The notes: generated from the letters alone by a model not told the origin. 35,424 bases of DNA from Saccoglossus kowalevskii (GCF_000003605.2 NW_003143807.1:4252-39675); one strand, 5' to 3'; shown: positions 13,601-25,169, counted from the stretch's first letter. Translations and numbers: made by a program.

Positions 13601-14280
13601 CACAAATATTTACGGTGAAAGAACCGATCCCTGGTTCCTTCATTCACATCACAGCATGATTTTTTTGTAAATGTTATTTTGTTACTCGAGTTAATAATAA
13701 CTGCACTGAATCTCGGTAATCTTATAGATATGGTTCAGATTGAGTCAATAAGTTCATGTGGTTAAAATGTGGCCTCATATATATGCAATGCTTGCTAAAA
13801 ATATTTATAAAAGCGTTCGTTGCCAAATGCTGAACAAGAAAATACAAGCTTACTATTTAGTAAAAAAACGATATACGCTTTATGTGGGTAGCACAAAGCG
13901 CACCAAAACGAATATAATTTTATTTTTCCATTCAGCTGTTTGAAAATGTTTGAATGGGACCGTGCACGTGGTTAGGTGTGAATTGAAATAAGCAATCATG
14001 TGCAAGCGTATTAACTATAAAAACGATTTGACAGAAAGAGCATAACGAATTCACAAAATTGTCACAATATCACAAGTAAATAGTGCATGTGTATTGGTAT
14101 AAATGCTAAGTTCCCAGTAACACCATTCTAAATAGAATTTTGTATTTGTCGAATAAATACTATATTTTATCATCTAGATGAGCATATGTCCCAGATCGAA
14201 GTTACAATGGGTCAAACAATATAAACAGTTACATGAAATGTGTATGTTTCTTTATTTCACCAGTTCCAGTGATCGGATTG
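10684..14280. other. Spacer upstream of the GalNAc-transferase gene
   Basis: No coding exon is supported. It contains a short CA-rich tract near 11088-11104 and many A/T runs. A 5' non-coding exon of the transferase gene could lie here: a pyrimidine-rich stretch ending in CACCAG at 14258-14263, just before the first ATGs of that gene, looks like a splice acceptor. I could not fix the matching donor. Confidence 0.4.
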
Positions 14281-15897
14281 ATGTACAAGAACGCCATGCG
14301 GATGAATACATTTAGAGTACATCTGTGGGTGACATGGTCTTTGGTAATTGTTGTTTCTGTGACTTTGATTCTGATATCGACGTGGTTATCAGAGAAGTCA
14401 GGTCATCTCTCACGTGACCCCGTCGCTCATCATCAGGACGTACATATCAACATGGACAGACGGGACATGAACGTTCGTCTCTTCTGTCAACAAATATGGA
14501 GCAGTCACAAACATGTAAATGTAAACAATGTTGCAACATCCAATACAAAAAGTTCGTGTTCGTGCGGCAACGATTCATTTACGATTGCGAACCAACCAGT
14601 GTTGCCGTGGCAACGAAAGGCATACGAATTGTGGGAGAATGAATATAGAGAGACGGAGGAACCAATCGTGTTCTGTCCCGCCCTGTCACCTTTTGGATAC
14701 ATAGGAGGCGGGATTACAGTGGAACCAGGAAAGTATGCGAACATCCGGGGACTGTATATACACCCGACGGCATTAACATGTTTCCATGGCAACTATGACA
14801 GTGACACTGTTTTACTGACAATCACTTGTAGTCGTGGCGTTGGTACCATGTTCGTTTCATCATCTCTACAGTACTCAAAATTTCTGTTCATTAGTGGAAA
14901 CAACACGAATCAACTACTTGTAATAACCAGTTTCCATGGCAACCATGAACTAATTAATAGTACCAACGAGTTCAACGTCTTACTGAACAATATTTTCTAT
15001 CAAAATGTATATTACGATATTTTCAGACGTGATTTGATTCGAATAACGCTTAAGAATATAACGGTGGAAATCAATGTTTTGATCAGAAGGCAACCTCTGC
15101 CTCGTCTCTATGACGTAAGAGATAATAAGGATATATCGTCCATGGTAACCATAGTTACCAAGACGTTTGAACGCTACAAAGCTGTCAATAATCTCATTCG
15201 CAGCATTAGAGTGTACTATCCCAATATCACCATAGTGATCGCCGATGACTCCGAATTTCCAAAACACATCCATGGTCAAAAAATTAAACAATTCGTAATG
15301 CCATTTGCAGAGGGGTGGTTTGCTGGTAGGAATCTGGCATTAAGCCAAGTTCGCACCAAATACTTTCTGTGGGTAGATGACGACTTCGAGTTCACCGATG
15401 GAACCAATTTGGAACTTTTTGTGGAGAAGCTGGACGACAAAAATGAGAAACTCGACATCGTCGCCGGAATTTTCGAAAAATCTCACGGACAAATTTCTGT
15501 CGATTCTTATTTCCAAATTTTCGATATTTCAAAAAGTGAAAACTTCGGGAGTTGCCTTGTTCGCAAAAGAGGCGCACATAGAAAACTTTCTTATAAAAAA
15601 TTTCCGCAATGTTACATGACCGACGTTGTGCTCAATTTTTTCATGGGTAAGACACAGTCTGTGAGAAAAATCGGGTTTGATCCCGAATTTCAGCGAGTTG
15701 CGCATTCCGAGTTTTTTATTGACGCTTTGGGTGAGCTACGCATAGCAGTTTGCTTAGACGTGAGTATCAAACATAAACCCGTGAAAACATCTAAGTATAA
15801 TTTGTACAGATCACGAGATATAGACCCACAGGACAAATACAGAAATATACAACATGTACTTTTTAAGAACAATCTGCAGTGTTATAAACTGTATTAG
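14281..15897 (+). CDS. Beta-1,4-N-acetylgalactosaminyltransferase, B4GALNT1 (GM2/GD2-synthase) type
   Basis: One uninterrupted frame of 538 aa encodes a type II Golgi enzyme predicted to move GalNAc from UDP-GalNAc to a galactose/sialyl-galactose acceptor on lipid or protein. After a short cytoplasmic tail a membrane anchor is visible at about residues 17-35 (VTWSLVIVVSVTLILIS), followed by a stem. The catalytic part starts near residue 287 (MVTIVTKTFERY) and contains VIADDSE, the conserved PFAEGWFAGRNLALSQV, the metal-binding motif WVDDDF (Asp at 366-368) and RVAHSEFFIDALG. All are hallmarks of CAZy GT12. Length matches human B4GALNT1 (about 533 aa). The frame is open upstream to 14233; I start at 14281 because the preceding bases look like a splice acceptor and the resulting tail is normal for the class. 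A Met at 14296 is also possible. The absence of coding introns is notable. The acceptor cannot be read from sequence. Confidence 0.9.
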   Translation: MYKNAMRMNTFRVHLWVTWSLVIVVSVTLILISTWLSEKSGHLSRDPVAHHQDVHINMDRRDMNVRLFCQQIWSSHKHVNVNNVATSNTKSSCSCGNDSFTIANQPVLPWQRKAYELWENEYRETEEPIVFCPALSPFGYIGGGITVEPGKYANIRGLYIHPTALTCFHGNYDSDTVLLTITCSRGVGTMFVSSSLQYSKFLFISGNNTNQLLVITSFHGNHELINSTNEFNVLLNNIFYQNVYYDIFRRDLIRITLKNITVEINVLIRRQPLPRLYDVRDNKDISSMVTIVTKTFERYKAVNNLIRSIRVYYPNITIVIADDSEFPKHIHGQKIKQFVMPFAEGWFAGRNLALSQVRTKYFLWVDDDFEFTDGTNLELFVEKLDDKNEKLDIVAGIFEKSHGQISVDSYFQIFDISKSENFGSCLVRKRGAHRKLSYKKFPQCYMTDVVLNFFMGKTQSVRKIGFDPEFQRVAHSEFFIDALGELRIAVCLDVSIKHKPVKTSKYNLYRSRDIDPQDKYRNIQHVLFKNNLQCYKLY

Positions 15898-16747
15898 TTG
15901 CCGTTATTATAAAGCAAAATATTCATAATCTGTGTCATGATTGGTCATTGCGAGTCACGTGGGTTTATATGTAAACATGAACTATTCTAAAGGATAACTC
16001 CACGTTTTGTTGTTTTTAATAACAATGAATTGACTGACTTGATACTTATTTAGTGCAGCGTCAGTTGCGCTGATTTTCTTTTTATTTTCAGTTATTGCAG
16101 CATTACAGATCAAATTGACAAATTATACAAATAATATAGCTGCCCACCACTAAGTGTTTCCAAATTGCCTCATCAAATGTATTTGTTGAATCAGGTCACA
16201 GCAGAAGTGTATGTTCTCATGGCAAGTTTACTATCCGCATTTATATGTATACCAGTATTATACGTTGGGTCGATGTGATGAATTGAATTTCAAGCGTTCC
16301 ATCACAACAGACAGATTGTCTCTGAGCTTACCACATCTATAGTGATTGAAGCACCATGCATCATAAGAAATAGGTCAGGATGTGTGTTAGTTATTGAGCA
16401 CATTCTTCTATAAGCTGTTAAAAAATGTGGCAGGTGAAAACTATCGATTTTTTGTGCGACATGTAGGTCCTATTTTTTGTGAGTTGTTCAGGAAAGTTAT
16501 GATATTAGCAGAATTTCTCGTATTTGCATCGAAACGTCGGTTGTTGTGAAGTTTCCACATACATGCGTAAAAGAAACCCTTGACTGAAGTGTGATAGATA
16601 ATAAACTTAGCATTATTGTTGAACGAACGACTCGCCCAACATTGATACTTTCGGGGGTACACTATAGTCTGCCCCCTTTTCTCGTGATGTATAAGAAGGG
16701 TAAATATACCCATTTCAAATTAATCGAAGACATGTTATGTTGCTAAG
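15898..16747. other. 3' flank of the GalNAc-transferase gene
   Basis: AT-rich DNA with no supported gene. The 3' UTR of the upstream gene is expected here, but I found no clear AATAAA near the stop codon. Confidence 0.4.
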
Positions 16748-17110
16748 TACTGTAAAATATGTCTTTTTCGCGAGCATGTCTTTTTAGCGAATTTAGTGAG
16801 AGCTGATTCGTTAATTCAAGATGTCGCTAATGACTTTATTATAAATTCAAAATGGGCAAGGATTGCGGATTTTTATACAGTAATCCGGAACGTAAAAATC
16901 TGGGGCGCTTCCTAATTACACTTGACAGTTTTTCTTTGTTTTTATGGAGGTGATAACTGCGCAAGTGTTTTGGCACGCGACAGACAAGTATTGTGGAAAC
17001 AGGAAATCAACAATGACAAGAGAGATTCGCTAAATCAACATTTCGCTATTACGTCATTTTACCACAATTCCCTAAAATTGCATTTCGCTTTTTCAACATG
17101 TTTTACAGTA
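16748..17110. mobile_element. TA-flanked MITE, CTGTAAAA family, copy 1
   Basis: TA-CTGTAAAA at the left is answered by TTTTACAG-TA at the right, 363 bp apart. The arms stay recognisably inverted for several tens of bases (TTTTTCGCGAGCATG with TAGCGAATT, against AGCGAAATG with AGGGAATT on the opposite strand). A TA target duplication with short inverted repeats and no coding capacity fits a Tc1/mariner-type non-autonomous element. It is the longest of four copies in the window and lies about 630 bp upstream of the COMMD8 start codon. Confidence 0.65.
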
Positions 17111-17739
17111 TATGCTTATTGCAATATATTAATATACACCATTAGTACGCATGTTTTCGTAGTTTAGAAAAAAGAACTGTTCAAACAGGGGCTGCGATCA
17201 GAAATGATCACTTTAATAAATTATCATGGAGCGAGTGTGTTGGTCATTGAATGGCACTTTGTCCCGTTTATAATTACGTCACTGAACTCTTTCGTGAATC
17301 TCAATCAAGCCAAGGAATTCGCAGTTTCTCTTTCTGCCTCGACTAAATAAGCCACGGGAACGGACATGAAATTGGGCTTACAGGGCTGTATATATCTTGT
17401 TGAATGGTTTCAATGACTCCGGGTTCGTACTGCGCCGTCGAACTTTAGAAAATAGCGCCACCACCGTTCGTTCTAGCGTTTAGGTAACATAAACGTTGTT
17501 GAACAGTCCCACAGTCCCTTGTCCACGCGGCGTAGTACAAGTTTAGGATAGTCGTGGCGGCGTAGCGTTACACATGGCGTTAAACTCTTCTTTGGCGGTC
17601 ATTTAAGATCGAAAAATGGTCAAAATGCATGAATTTGATGTTGATTTCGGGATCCAACTTCCATTTCGAACTGTACAAACGAACGTTGATTACTTTTCAC
17701 AGGTCACCACTGGGTGGCGTTGACTCCTTCTCAAGTGAA
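17111..17739. promoter_or_regulatory. Presumed COMMD8 promoter and 5' UTR
   Basis: The stretch from about 17420 to 17740 has more CpG and G+C than its surroundings (for example GGCGGCGTAGCG and CGCGGCGTAG). There is no obvious TATA box, as expected for a housekeeping promoter. An in-frame upstream ATG exists at 17629. I reject it as the start because homology to COMMD8 begins at 17740. Confidence 0.45.
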
Positions 17740-20700
17740 ATGGCGGAAATCGGGCAAGAAAATCTTGATTTAATAGAAAAATGTCCAGCAGAGTTAATAT
17801 CGTCGGTAAGTAATGAACTGAAACATTCAATACGTTCTAGATAGCAACGGGAAACGTTGAATGTTGTAACGTATGCATTGTAAATACTCAGAACAACCAA
17901 TAGTTCGTAGTCTGTATAACTATATACGTTGGGTGGGCGTGCGCTAGCCTTGTGTACAGTGCAGGAAATTAACGTTAATAAGCTCGAAATCAGAAGGACC
18001 GATGAAGTACCCAAGCCCTGATTTTTGGTTATCCCCCATACTGGTATTCGCGCAGCTTCATTTTCAGTTTTTTTTTTTTTTTTTATCTACTGTTATCCAC
18101 AGTATTTTTATAATGACACAAAATTTCCATGAGATCGTTTTTTAATTTGAAATATTTCGTACCTCAAAATTATGCGGAGTAAAGCTCAGGCGAACGATGT
18201 ATTTTTTAAAGTTTTACCTGGCATAGATTTCTACATGACATTTTAACATTTTTTGAAAAATTGTTATGCCCTTGCAATGGAATACTTGTAAATCTCGACC
18301 AAATATATCTATAGAGTCTGATATGCATCAAAGTGTCAGTACAATATTGCAGATATTGTCAATTTTATTCATTGATTTACTCAAATTTGACGATTTCGCA
18401 GAAATACATTTGGGTGTGGGGTATTTTATTTCAAACAGACATTCGGTTTTTAATGAATCTTTTTGACAGTCAATAATGTGGGCTGACTAATTTAAGATGA
18501 ATCTGGTACTCTTGTTGGTTGAAAAATCATAAATGATGCACATCATATGCACAATGTAGCTGAGTAGCTACTGTTCAGGCATGTTTAGATTATATCTCCC
18601 ATTGATACCTGCAAAAGATTAAATTAAAAAAGGGATTGTAATTTGTCTCTCCATATAAACCATATATCTCCATGTAGGACAGTTTTTACTGTAAAACTGC
18701 AGGCCCATGGCATTGTTTTTGTATAGATCAAACCTCTTGGTTTTCAAAGCTAACAGTCCTACACAAAATTAGTTTTTCTTGGACTGACAAACTGACAGAA
18801 AGACTGACAGAGAGACACTTTTCTCTCAAGCTGGCGACATATGTGACATTTCTCCCAGGGTCCCCGGGTCGCTTGACAAAACTAATTTCAATAGATAGCA
18901 TCCTCTGGAGACCTGGACGTAATCTCAGGGCCAACTTTTCACTTGCAAGTAAAATAATGATGCGTAGACAAAAGATTGATAGTTACAGGTATTACCACTT
19001 TAAACATGATTCAACTGGATTATGTTTTTTTTTATATATATACATGTGTATTTAGAAAACTGTTATACATAATATAAAACAAAAATTGAGTAACTCTGTA
19101 ATGAATTATTGTTTTCATATTGTAGTTTATTCACCAAGTGATTGACGGTGTATGCGGCCAAACTCAGCCCAGATTTCAGGATTACAGCAAAGTATGGAGC
19201 ATAGAGCAATGGTATACCGTGGTAGATTGCACAGAGAGATTATTTAAATCTGCAGTTAAAAGTAATACATCAAAACAACAGGTACATTATATACTTAAAG
19301 TGTTGTCACAAAAAAGTTTGTTCACTTTATCATATGAAGGTTTTTATACAATTTAATATCATTTAGCTTCATATCTGTGAAATATTCACTACTACAACAT
19401 TTACTCTGAATTTGTGAAAATTGTTTCTACACTATATTTTAGGCATCTGTGAATGTTTTTATTATTTAAAATTTCAATTTCAAATGACAGTTGAAAACAA
19501 CCATTTATATGATGCCTTTGCTGATGAAATTTTTCATATGGAAATTCTCAATAGTCAGTATGGCCATTCAACAATTTCCCAGCAACCTGAAAATGGTTAT
19601 CTTTTACAATACAAATATTTCCTGCTAAACTGTAGTGACAATACCAGTACTAATACTATTTAAAATATATAACGGTGAAAGACTAATCTGAAGCATGTTT
19701 CGCATAAATAGGTTGTGGTTAAAAAAAATCAGAGACTCATGGTTAATGAATGTTACCAAATGGCTCTTCTCTTAACATACCTTATTGTACTACCGCCGCA
19801 CATAGCAACAATGCTAACTGACTGGAAAATGTGCTTGCTAGTGCACTACATTAGTGTTTGAATGCTACATATTACGATAGTGATAAGGGTATAATACACT
19901 GTAGTAAACATACCCATGTTTGTATCTACAGATATGTATAAATCTAACTATTTTCATTTGTGATGATTGAATTGGTACGGTATATACCATCTTCATTCTG
20001 CAAAGTGCTCAAGTATAATAAACAACAGCCGATTATGGCAGATGCCAAAAAACAGTAATCAAATCACTCGTGTATGGCTTAATATTTTCATATATACCTA
20101 ATACTTTATTTTATACGTAAATAATTGTCCTACGGTGGTAATATTTTTCAAAACAAAACTGAAGATGAATCTAAACCTCAAAGTTCCCACTTTATCATGG
20201 TCTACTGCATTAGTCCACCAAATTTTTGAGTGAGGTCACGACACAATTCATAATATTTGTAACTTTAATATCAATATATAGTTTATCAATATTCAGGCTG
20301 GTGAAATGACAGATTGGGTGAGTGTGAGATTGATATATTGTAAAATGACTAATTTTCACTGGGTATAAATTTTGCTGATTTACCATTCCAGGTACATTCA
20401 GTGGGTTTTAAATTCACGGTTTTATCATTTAAATAATGTGTTCTATGCTAAATTTTACATATTCACTGGGTTTTAATTTAGCTCATTTTCCAGTCAGCGA
20501 AATAAGCAAAATTAAAACCCAGTGAATAATTAATCCTTTTACAGTATTTATTTTGTTTTGTTTTCTCAGTTTACCAAACATATAGAAGGATTATCCAAAG
20601 ACCGTCAACAGAGTATCATAGACTGTTACAGTGTTAGGTCAAATGATATTAGAAGAACACTCGTACAGAATACTACCGCCATTTCACAGGCACAGATGAC

Positions 20701-23700
20701 AGATTTTGACTGGAAACTTAAGGTACACAATATCAAATACTGTAAAATACTTTATTTTCTCTGGAATTAATTTTCACTGAAAAGACTTTGTATGGAATTT
20801 ATTTTCACTTATTTTTGATGAATTGAATGTAAAATATATGGAAAAAAGGTATATTTGCTGGATTTTTATTTTCACTGAATCATTCCTTCAGCGAAAATAG
20901 CAAAAATTAATTCTAAGCGAAAATAAAGTATTTTACAGTAGTGTGTTTCGATTAACATCATTAAAGCCTTAGGTAAAAAAAAAAAGTTTAGCTTCTTGTT
21001 CGAAGGGAAAATTAAAAAATGTTATGTAAGATTTGAAGTATTAATATCCAGTTCCAGTTTCAATACATGTATTGAATATTAAACATATCTGTCTCACAAG
21101 ACATGGAATATATGCATGCTCCATATTTCCTTATCTTATAATTTTGGGATACATATGCTCATCTGTTTGTTAAACAGTTGATTTCAAGATGGCTGACTGG
21201 TGGCTATTTTAGTGCTCAAATACAATCAAAATAAAATTCTGATTTCGGTCATGCATTAACAGGTTTAGTTCTAACTTGGTACGTACATTGAGCATCATAG
21301 AACCTTTATCAAACAGTCAGCTGGCACACACGTGATAATAAAGTAAATGCGATATTTACTATATGGGGGCCGCCATCTTGAATGCGGCATAAAACTAAAT
21401 AAGAGACAAGTTGTGAAACACGTTTTTCAGATTCCTAAAAATCAGGACAAAAATGCCAATCTTTCACAGAAATACGATAGGTAATATTGAGCCAACCGAT
21501 AACAAAATTCAGTCGAATTCGTCGTTTTTGTGTGGAAAAATCCCTTAAAATACAAACACCTAATTACACGAAGAACATAGAACATTGAAACCAACAATTT
21601 TCATTCCAACTCAGCAGCCAATCAGCGACGGTCTTACAGTTAGATGACAAATTTGGTTTCACAACTTGTCTCTTATTTAGTTTTATGCCGTATTCAAGAT
21701 GGTGGCCCCCATATAGTAAATTTATTTTATTATCTCGAGTGCGCCAGCTGACTGTGCTTTATCACTGTACAAATCTGATTCAAATTGGCTGACTGTCAGC
21801 CATTTGGTTTAAGAATTGATGTCCATATCTTGAATATGCATTGATTGATTGTGATCAACTTTTACAGCTTAATTTGCATATTAAGTATATTCTGCAATTC
21901 ATCAGCGCCACCAAGTGGGGGAGATAGGGTCCATACCAGGGTGTGGAGTTTTTGATAATTCTAAGTTAAAGTGGAGCATTCTATGGCTTCCTTGGGATCA
22001 AAATTACTATCAGACAGGTCACAGTTGAAGACTGTGACCACATATGACCCCTGGTCAATCAGATTTTTATGGTTTTCCAGAGGATCTGCTTCCAAAGGTA
22101 AGGGGACACATGGCCATGGCATGAGGGCTCTGCGCCCCTGTTCCCTTGTTTAAAAAATCCCTGTCAGTATTCATTTCAGTTTTGTTTGCTATTGCACAAC
22201 ATGGACTGTGTTACATGTATGTCAATGAGCTCTAATAATCCTCGGCTTACAGTGGTGATTATATGATTGTGTAATTTTAGCTTGTGATGTCCAGTGATAA
22301 AATAGCATCAGTACAAGAGCCACTGGTGTCAGTTGATTTAGACTTACAGGAAGAGAAAGGACAGAAAGTAGTGTCACTTGAAATGAACCAAACTGAGCTG
22401 AAAAAAATGATCACTTCATTGGAAGCAGCAAATAAGGTTAGTGTTTATAAGTAAGGTATGTTGGAGTTTATAACAGTGTTTTTGATTGGCTACACAACCA
22501 TAAGATATATTTTCCAACCAATCAGTGAAATGATTGCTTTCCTCAGATGGCTTAATTAATCATCTGATGGGAAATACTGTTCCAGTCATATTATATTATT
22601 CAAAATTTGTAATTTTGTAACTGTAAACAATCTGAGGCCTAATCTGAGCATTGAACGCTTCACCCATCATCACTCTGCAGTAGGAGTATATATAAAATGG
22701 TTATAGTAGCGTTGTGTTCCATGATCAACTTGTTCAGATAACCAGTTCTTATAGCAAGATGAGTTGAAAACTTGCAAACCACATGATATCACTTTTTCCA
22801 TGGATACATCCACAATTTAAATTTTCATAATAATACGTGTTTATTAAATTATATACAAATAGGTTACATGTATTTTGTTGTGTGTTCCAAATTTTAGTTA
22901 GAGGTTATAAACGGCATACCGCTTATACCCTTATTATAATACGACAACGTTGAATATATAATGGAAATAAGGCATCTTTCCGAAACGAAGTGTGGGGAGC
23001 GATGAATAACCACATTCTGGGGCCTCGTCATACACTCTTTCAATAGAAATCACTCCTAGACACGTTCGCACAGGCATGTAATTCCAAGAGAAAACGATAA
23101 AACAGATTATTATAAAATTGCAAATGTTCAAGTTTATTACCTAAAATACATCATCAATAAATAGAAAAGGTTTATACAAATATAAAACAGGACAAATATG
23201 AATCGACATTATAAATATCGCGGATTAATACATTAACATTTGTTAAGAGTGGTAAATTTGAACATGGTGGTTTGAAATTTGTCAAGTTGTCGTTTTCAAG
23301 GATTTTAGTTTGGTGTTGGAGAAATATAATTGTTAGTATACACATATACAGAGCCTTCGATATTGCAGTTTTTGAACAGGTTTTCTGTGGCGACTGAGCT
23401 TGAGCATACCCTTTCACTTGTGGAGATAATTCTCTGACACTGTACTTGAGCCATGCCCGATGTTGACGGCCAAACGACGCTGGAACTGGGGGCCATCGGA
23501 AGGTAATTGTTACCATGCTCATCGACGGTAGGAACACCGACTTTTGACATTAAAATGTCACTACACTGACGTTTTTGTTCACCAGACCTGTCGCGACAGT
23601 AACTCCTGATACTCCCTTCATTCCAATGGCCACTTAAATTCATGATTATCCATGTTGGTATTCCAGCGTCGTTCAATGATTTTATAGTGGTTGCTCTCAC

Positions 23701-25169
23701 ACAGTGGTTAGTGTACAGCATGCTCAACTCTGGGGCCCACTGATATTTTTTTTATCATTTCCCCCAAAGTATTGTGACCCAAAGGAGCGTTTGTATAACA
23801 AGTTGTTTTCCTTCCTGGAAAGTTACTAGGCCGCTGGAAAAAAGCATTATTGCTTGGGTGAAGCTTACTAGTATAATTTAGAATGGCCGTAACAGGACAA
23901 AGTGGGAAGTCTGTTTTGTACATCTGTTTCTCAGATTCAAAGTCATCCTTCAAATCCCCAGGATGGTTTTTGGTTGCTTCCAAATAGGCCAAAGTGATAT
24001 AATCCCGTCCCCTGTCATCTTTCTTTAAAACAAAAGTCTTTGTGTAAATCCCGAAGACCCTCCCGTCTCCTTCGGCAAAAGAAAAACTCTACATAAAACC
24101 ACACCAAACGTAAAAGGGACACCGGGTTACGGTCGGACAGTGTCCGGCTGGTAAACATCTTACTCATGTCTGCCGCACTGATAACCGTTTTGTGTTGGAT
24201 TTTATCTTTCCCTTCCCGCTTCAAACTTTTCACTTTCCCTATAAATACATTATTGGCAGTTTGGAATTCCCGAGTGTTGATAATGTTAACGGGGCAATTG
24301 AATGGAACATTGGTTATGTGGCGATGTATTCTTTCATGTCTCTAGCCCTGACCTCGGCATAAAAATGCTTCAATATTTTTGTCAGCTCTTGCATTTCCAC
24401 CATTTCGAAGGCTGGGTCGATTTTCCGTTCAGAACACCACACTATACAAAAAAAAACATAATTTTAGTACGGAAATTGGGTCATCATGGGGGTCAAACGT
24501 TCAACGCATTGTTTACAAACAATGAAAATGGCGGCATTTGGCGGTACAAACTATAGTTACGATATGTTATTTTTTTTTAATTTTGACTTTTATCACACTT
24601 ACATTTGAGTAATTTCACACCCCATTTTGTGGAGGTGTTAGTATTCACTTCATTTTTCTTTGCTGCCAAGTTGTCGACCATTTCTTCAGAAAATTCTGGG
24701 AATCTGTAGCATCAATTTCATCCAGCTGGTCCCATTTGAAATTAAGATCAAAATTGATCTGAGGCTCGTCGTCTGACATAATTACTATGTTCTGAAAATG
24801 CCGCTAGTGACTTGCAGACGACAATATTTATCATATTTCGATCCAGTTTATGTTTTATTAATTATTCATCAAACAGGGCCAGATATGAACCCTGGCTTCA
24901 GCCAATCAGATGGCTAGATTCACACTGGTCATATTATAATATTAAATAGTTTGACCATCTGACTTCATTTTACTTAGCACATAATACAAAATTACTGCAA
25001 GTTGCATGACTGTGAACCCAATTAAAACTCATGGTAGTATAGTGTACAGAAATGTATTTCTACTAACTTGCTGTTAAATCGATGATACACATTATAATGT
25101 CTCTGTACATGTTTTTATAATCACTTCATGTTTCTATTTTCACAGGCTGTTCTACAATTGAAGTCATAG
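17740..25169 (+). CDS. COMMD8: COMM domain-containing protein 8
   Basis: Five exons join in frame to 184 aa: 17740-17805, 19126-19281, 20570-20722, 22281-22436, 25146-25169. All introns are GT-AG and phase 0. The product is a subunit of the COMMD ring in the Commander/CCC complex, which acts with CCDC22/CCDC93 and retriever in endosomal recycling and modulates NF-kB and cullin ligases. The start is set by the COMMD8 pattern: CPAELISS, then FIHQVIDGVCG and QDYSKVW in exon 2, and SAQ-like ISQAQMTDFDWKLK in exon 3. The COMM domain (about residues 119-184) continues with LVMSSDKIASVQEPLV, a beta segment, and SLEAANK-AVLQLK at the C-terminus. Length and most motifs match human COMMD8 (183 aa). The last exon has only seven sense codons and lies 2.7 kb beyond exon 4 because intron 4 holds a Crypton remnant. 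The ATGGCGG start context resembles a YY1 site. Confidence 0.95.
18069..18084. repeat. Poly-T tract in COMMD8 intron 1
   Basis: An unbroken T run of about 16 bases lies in intron 1. It is a simple repeat with no evidence that it is a retroelement tail. Confidence 0.7.
20336..20546. mobile_element. TA-flanked MITE, CTGTAAAA family, copy 2, in COMMD8 intron 2
   Basis: The left end TA-TTGTAAAA...TTTTCACTGGG is inverted at the right as CCCAGTGAATAATTAATCC-TTTTACAG-TA. The 211-bp element shares its right half, including TTTTACATATTCAC and the terminal GTGAATAATTAAT, with copy 4 at 27824-27970. It ends 23 bases before COMMD8 exon 3, so the exon's branch point and polypyrimidine region lie at or inside its right arm. 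Confidence 0.8.
20738..20940. mobile_element. TA-flanked MITE, CTGTAAAA family, copy 3, in COMMD8 intron 3
   Basis: The left end TACTGTAAAATACTTTATTTTC is exactly inverted at the right end (GAAAATAAAGTATTTTACAGTA). Inside, TTAATTTTCACTG on the left and a related inverted AATTAATTCTAAGCG on the right extend the hairpin. The 203-bp element begins 15 bases after COMMD8 exon 3. The long near-perfect terminal repeats suggest it is younger than copy 2. Confidence 0.85.
21312..21756. mobile_element. Foldback MITE with about 110-bp terminal inverted repeats and 8-bp target duplication
   Basis: The element is bounded by CTTTATCA at 21304-21311 and again at 21757-21764, an 8-bp target-site duplication. 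The left arm runs AACAGTCAGCTGGC... to GACAAGTTGTGAAA. The right arm is its inverse, from TTTCACAACTTGTC to GCCAGCTGACTGTG. There is no coding capacity. An 8-bp duplication with CAG-containing ends suggests mobilisation by a hAT-type (or other 8-bp-TSD) transposase supplied in trans; that class is inferred. Both arms carry a YY1-like sequence (GCCGCCATCTTG left, CAAGATGGTGGC right). It lies in COMMD8 intron 3. A truncated relative lies at 10406-10683. Confidence 0.88.
23305..24779 (-). pseudogene. Degenerate Crypton tyrosine recombinase (DUF3504-type) inside COMMD8 intron 4
   Basis: Read on the minus strand from an ATG at 24779, disconnected frames add up to a Crypton-like recombinase. An acidic N-terminus (MSDDEPQINFDLNFKWDQLD) is followed in another frame by KWGVKLL, a possible GTAAG splice donor, LTKILKHFYAEVRARDMKEY, then REFQTANNVFIGKVK, SRTLSDRNPVSLLRLVWF, REGLRDL, TKNHPGD, FPLCPVTAILNYTSKLHP, FFQRP and APLGHNTLGEMIKKIS. 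The C-terminal catalytic block has HCVR (His codon 23704-23706), GHWN (His near 23628) and a Tyr at 23599-23601. With the Arg of REGLR these are the R...HxxR...H...Y residues of tyrosine recombinases. Frame changes near 24705, 24035 and 23730, plus an apparent deletion near 24318, show that it is dead. It is antisense to COMMD8. The true ends of the element are not visible, as Cryptons lack inverted repeats. Confidence 0.85.

Noticed and set aside
14505-15872. Several minus-strand and +2-frame open frames in the GalNAc-transferase gene
   Set aside because: They overlap the intact catalytic ORF and show no domains.
17629-17739. In-frame upstream ATG extending COMMD8 by 37 codons
   Set aside because: COMMD8 similarity and usual length start at 17740; the extension resembles nothing and lies in the presumed 5' UTR.
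21971-22153. 60-codon frame in COMMD8 intron 3
   Set aside because: Lies wholly inside an intron and resembles no protein.
23305-24779. Reading the Crypton region as a live host gene
   Set aside because: At least three frame changes and an internal deletion, with no intron pattern that would restore one frame.
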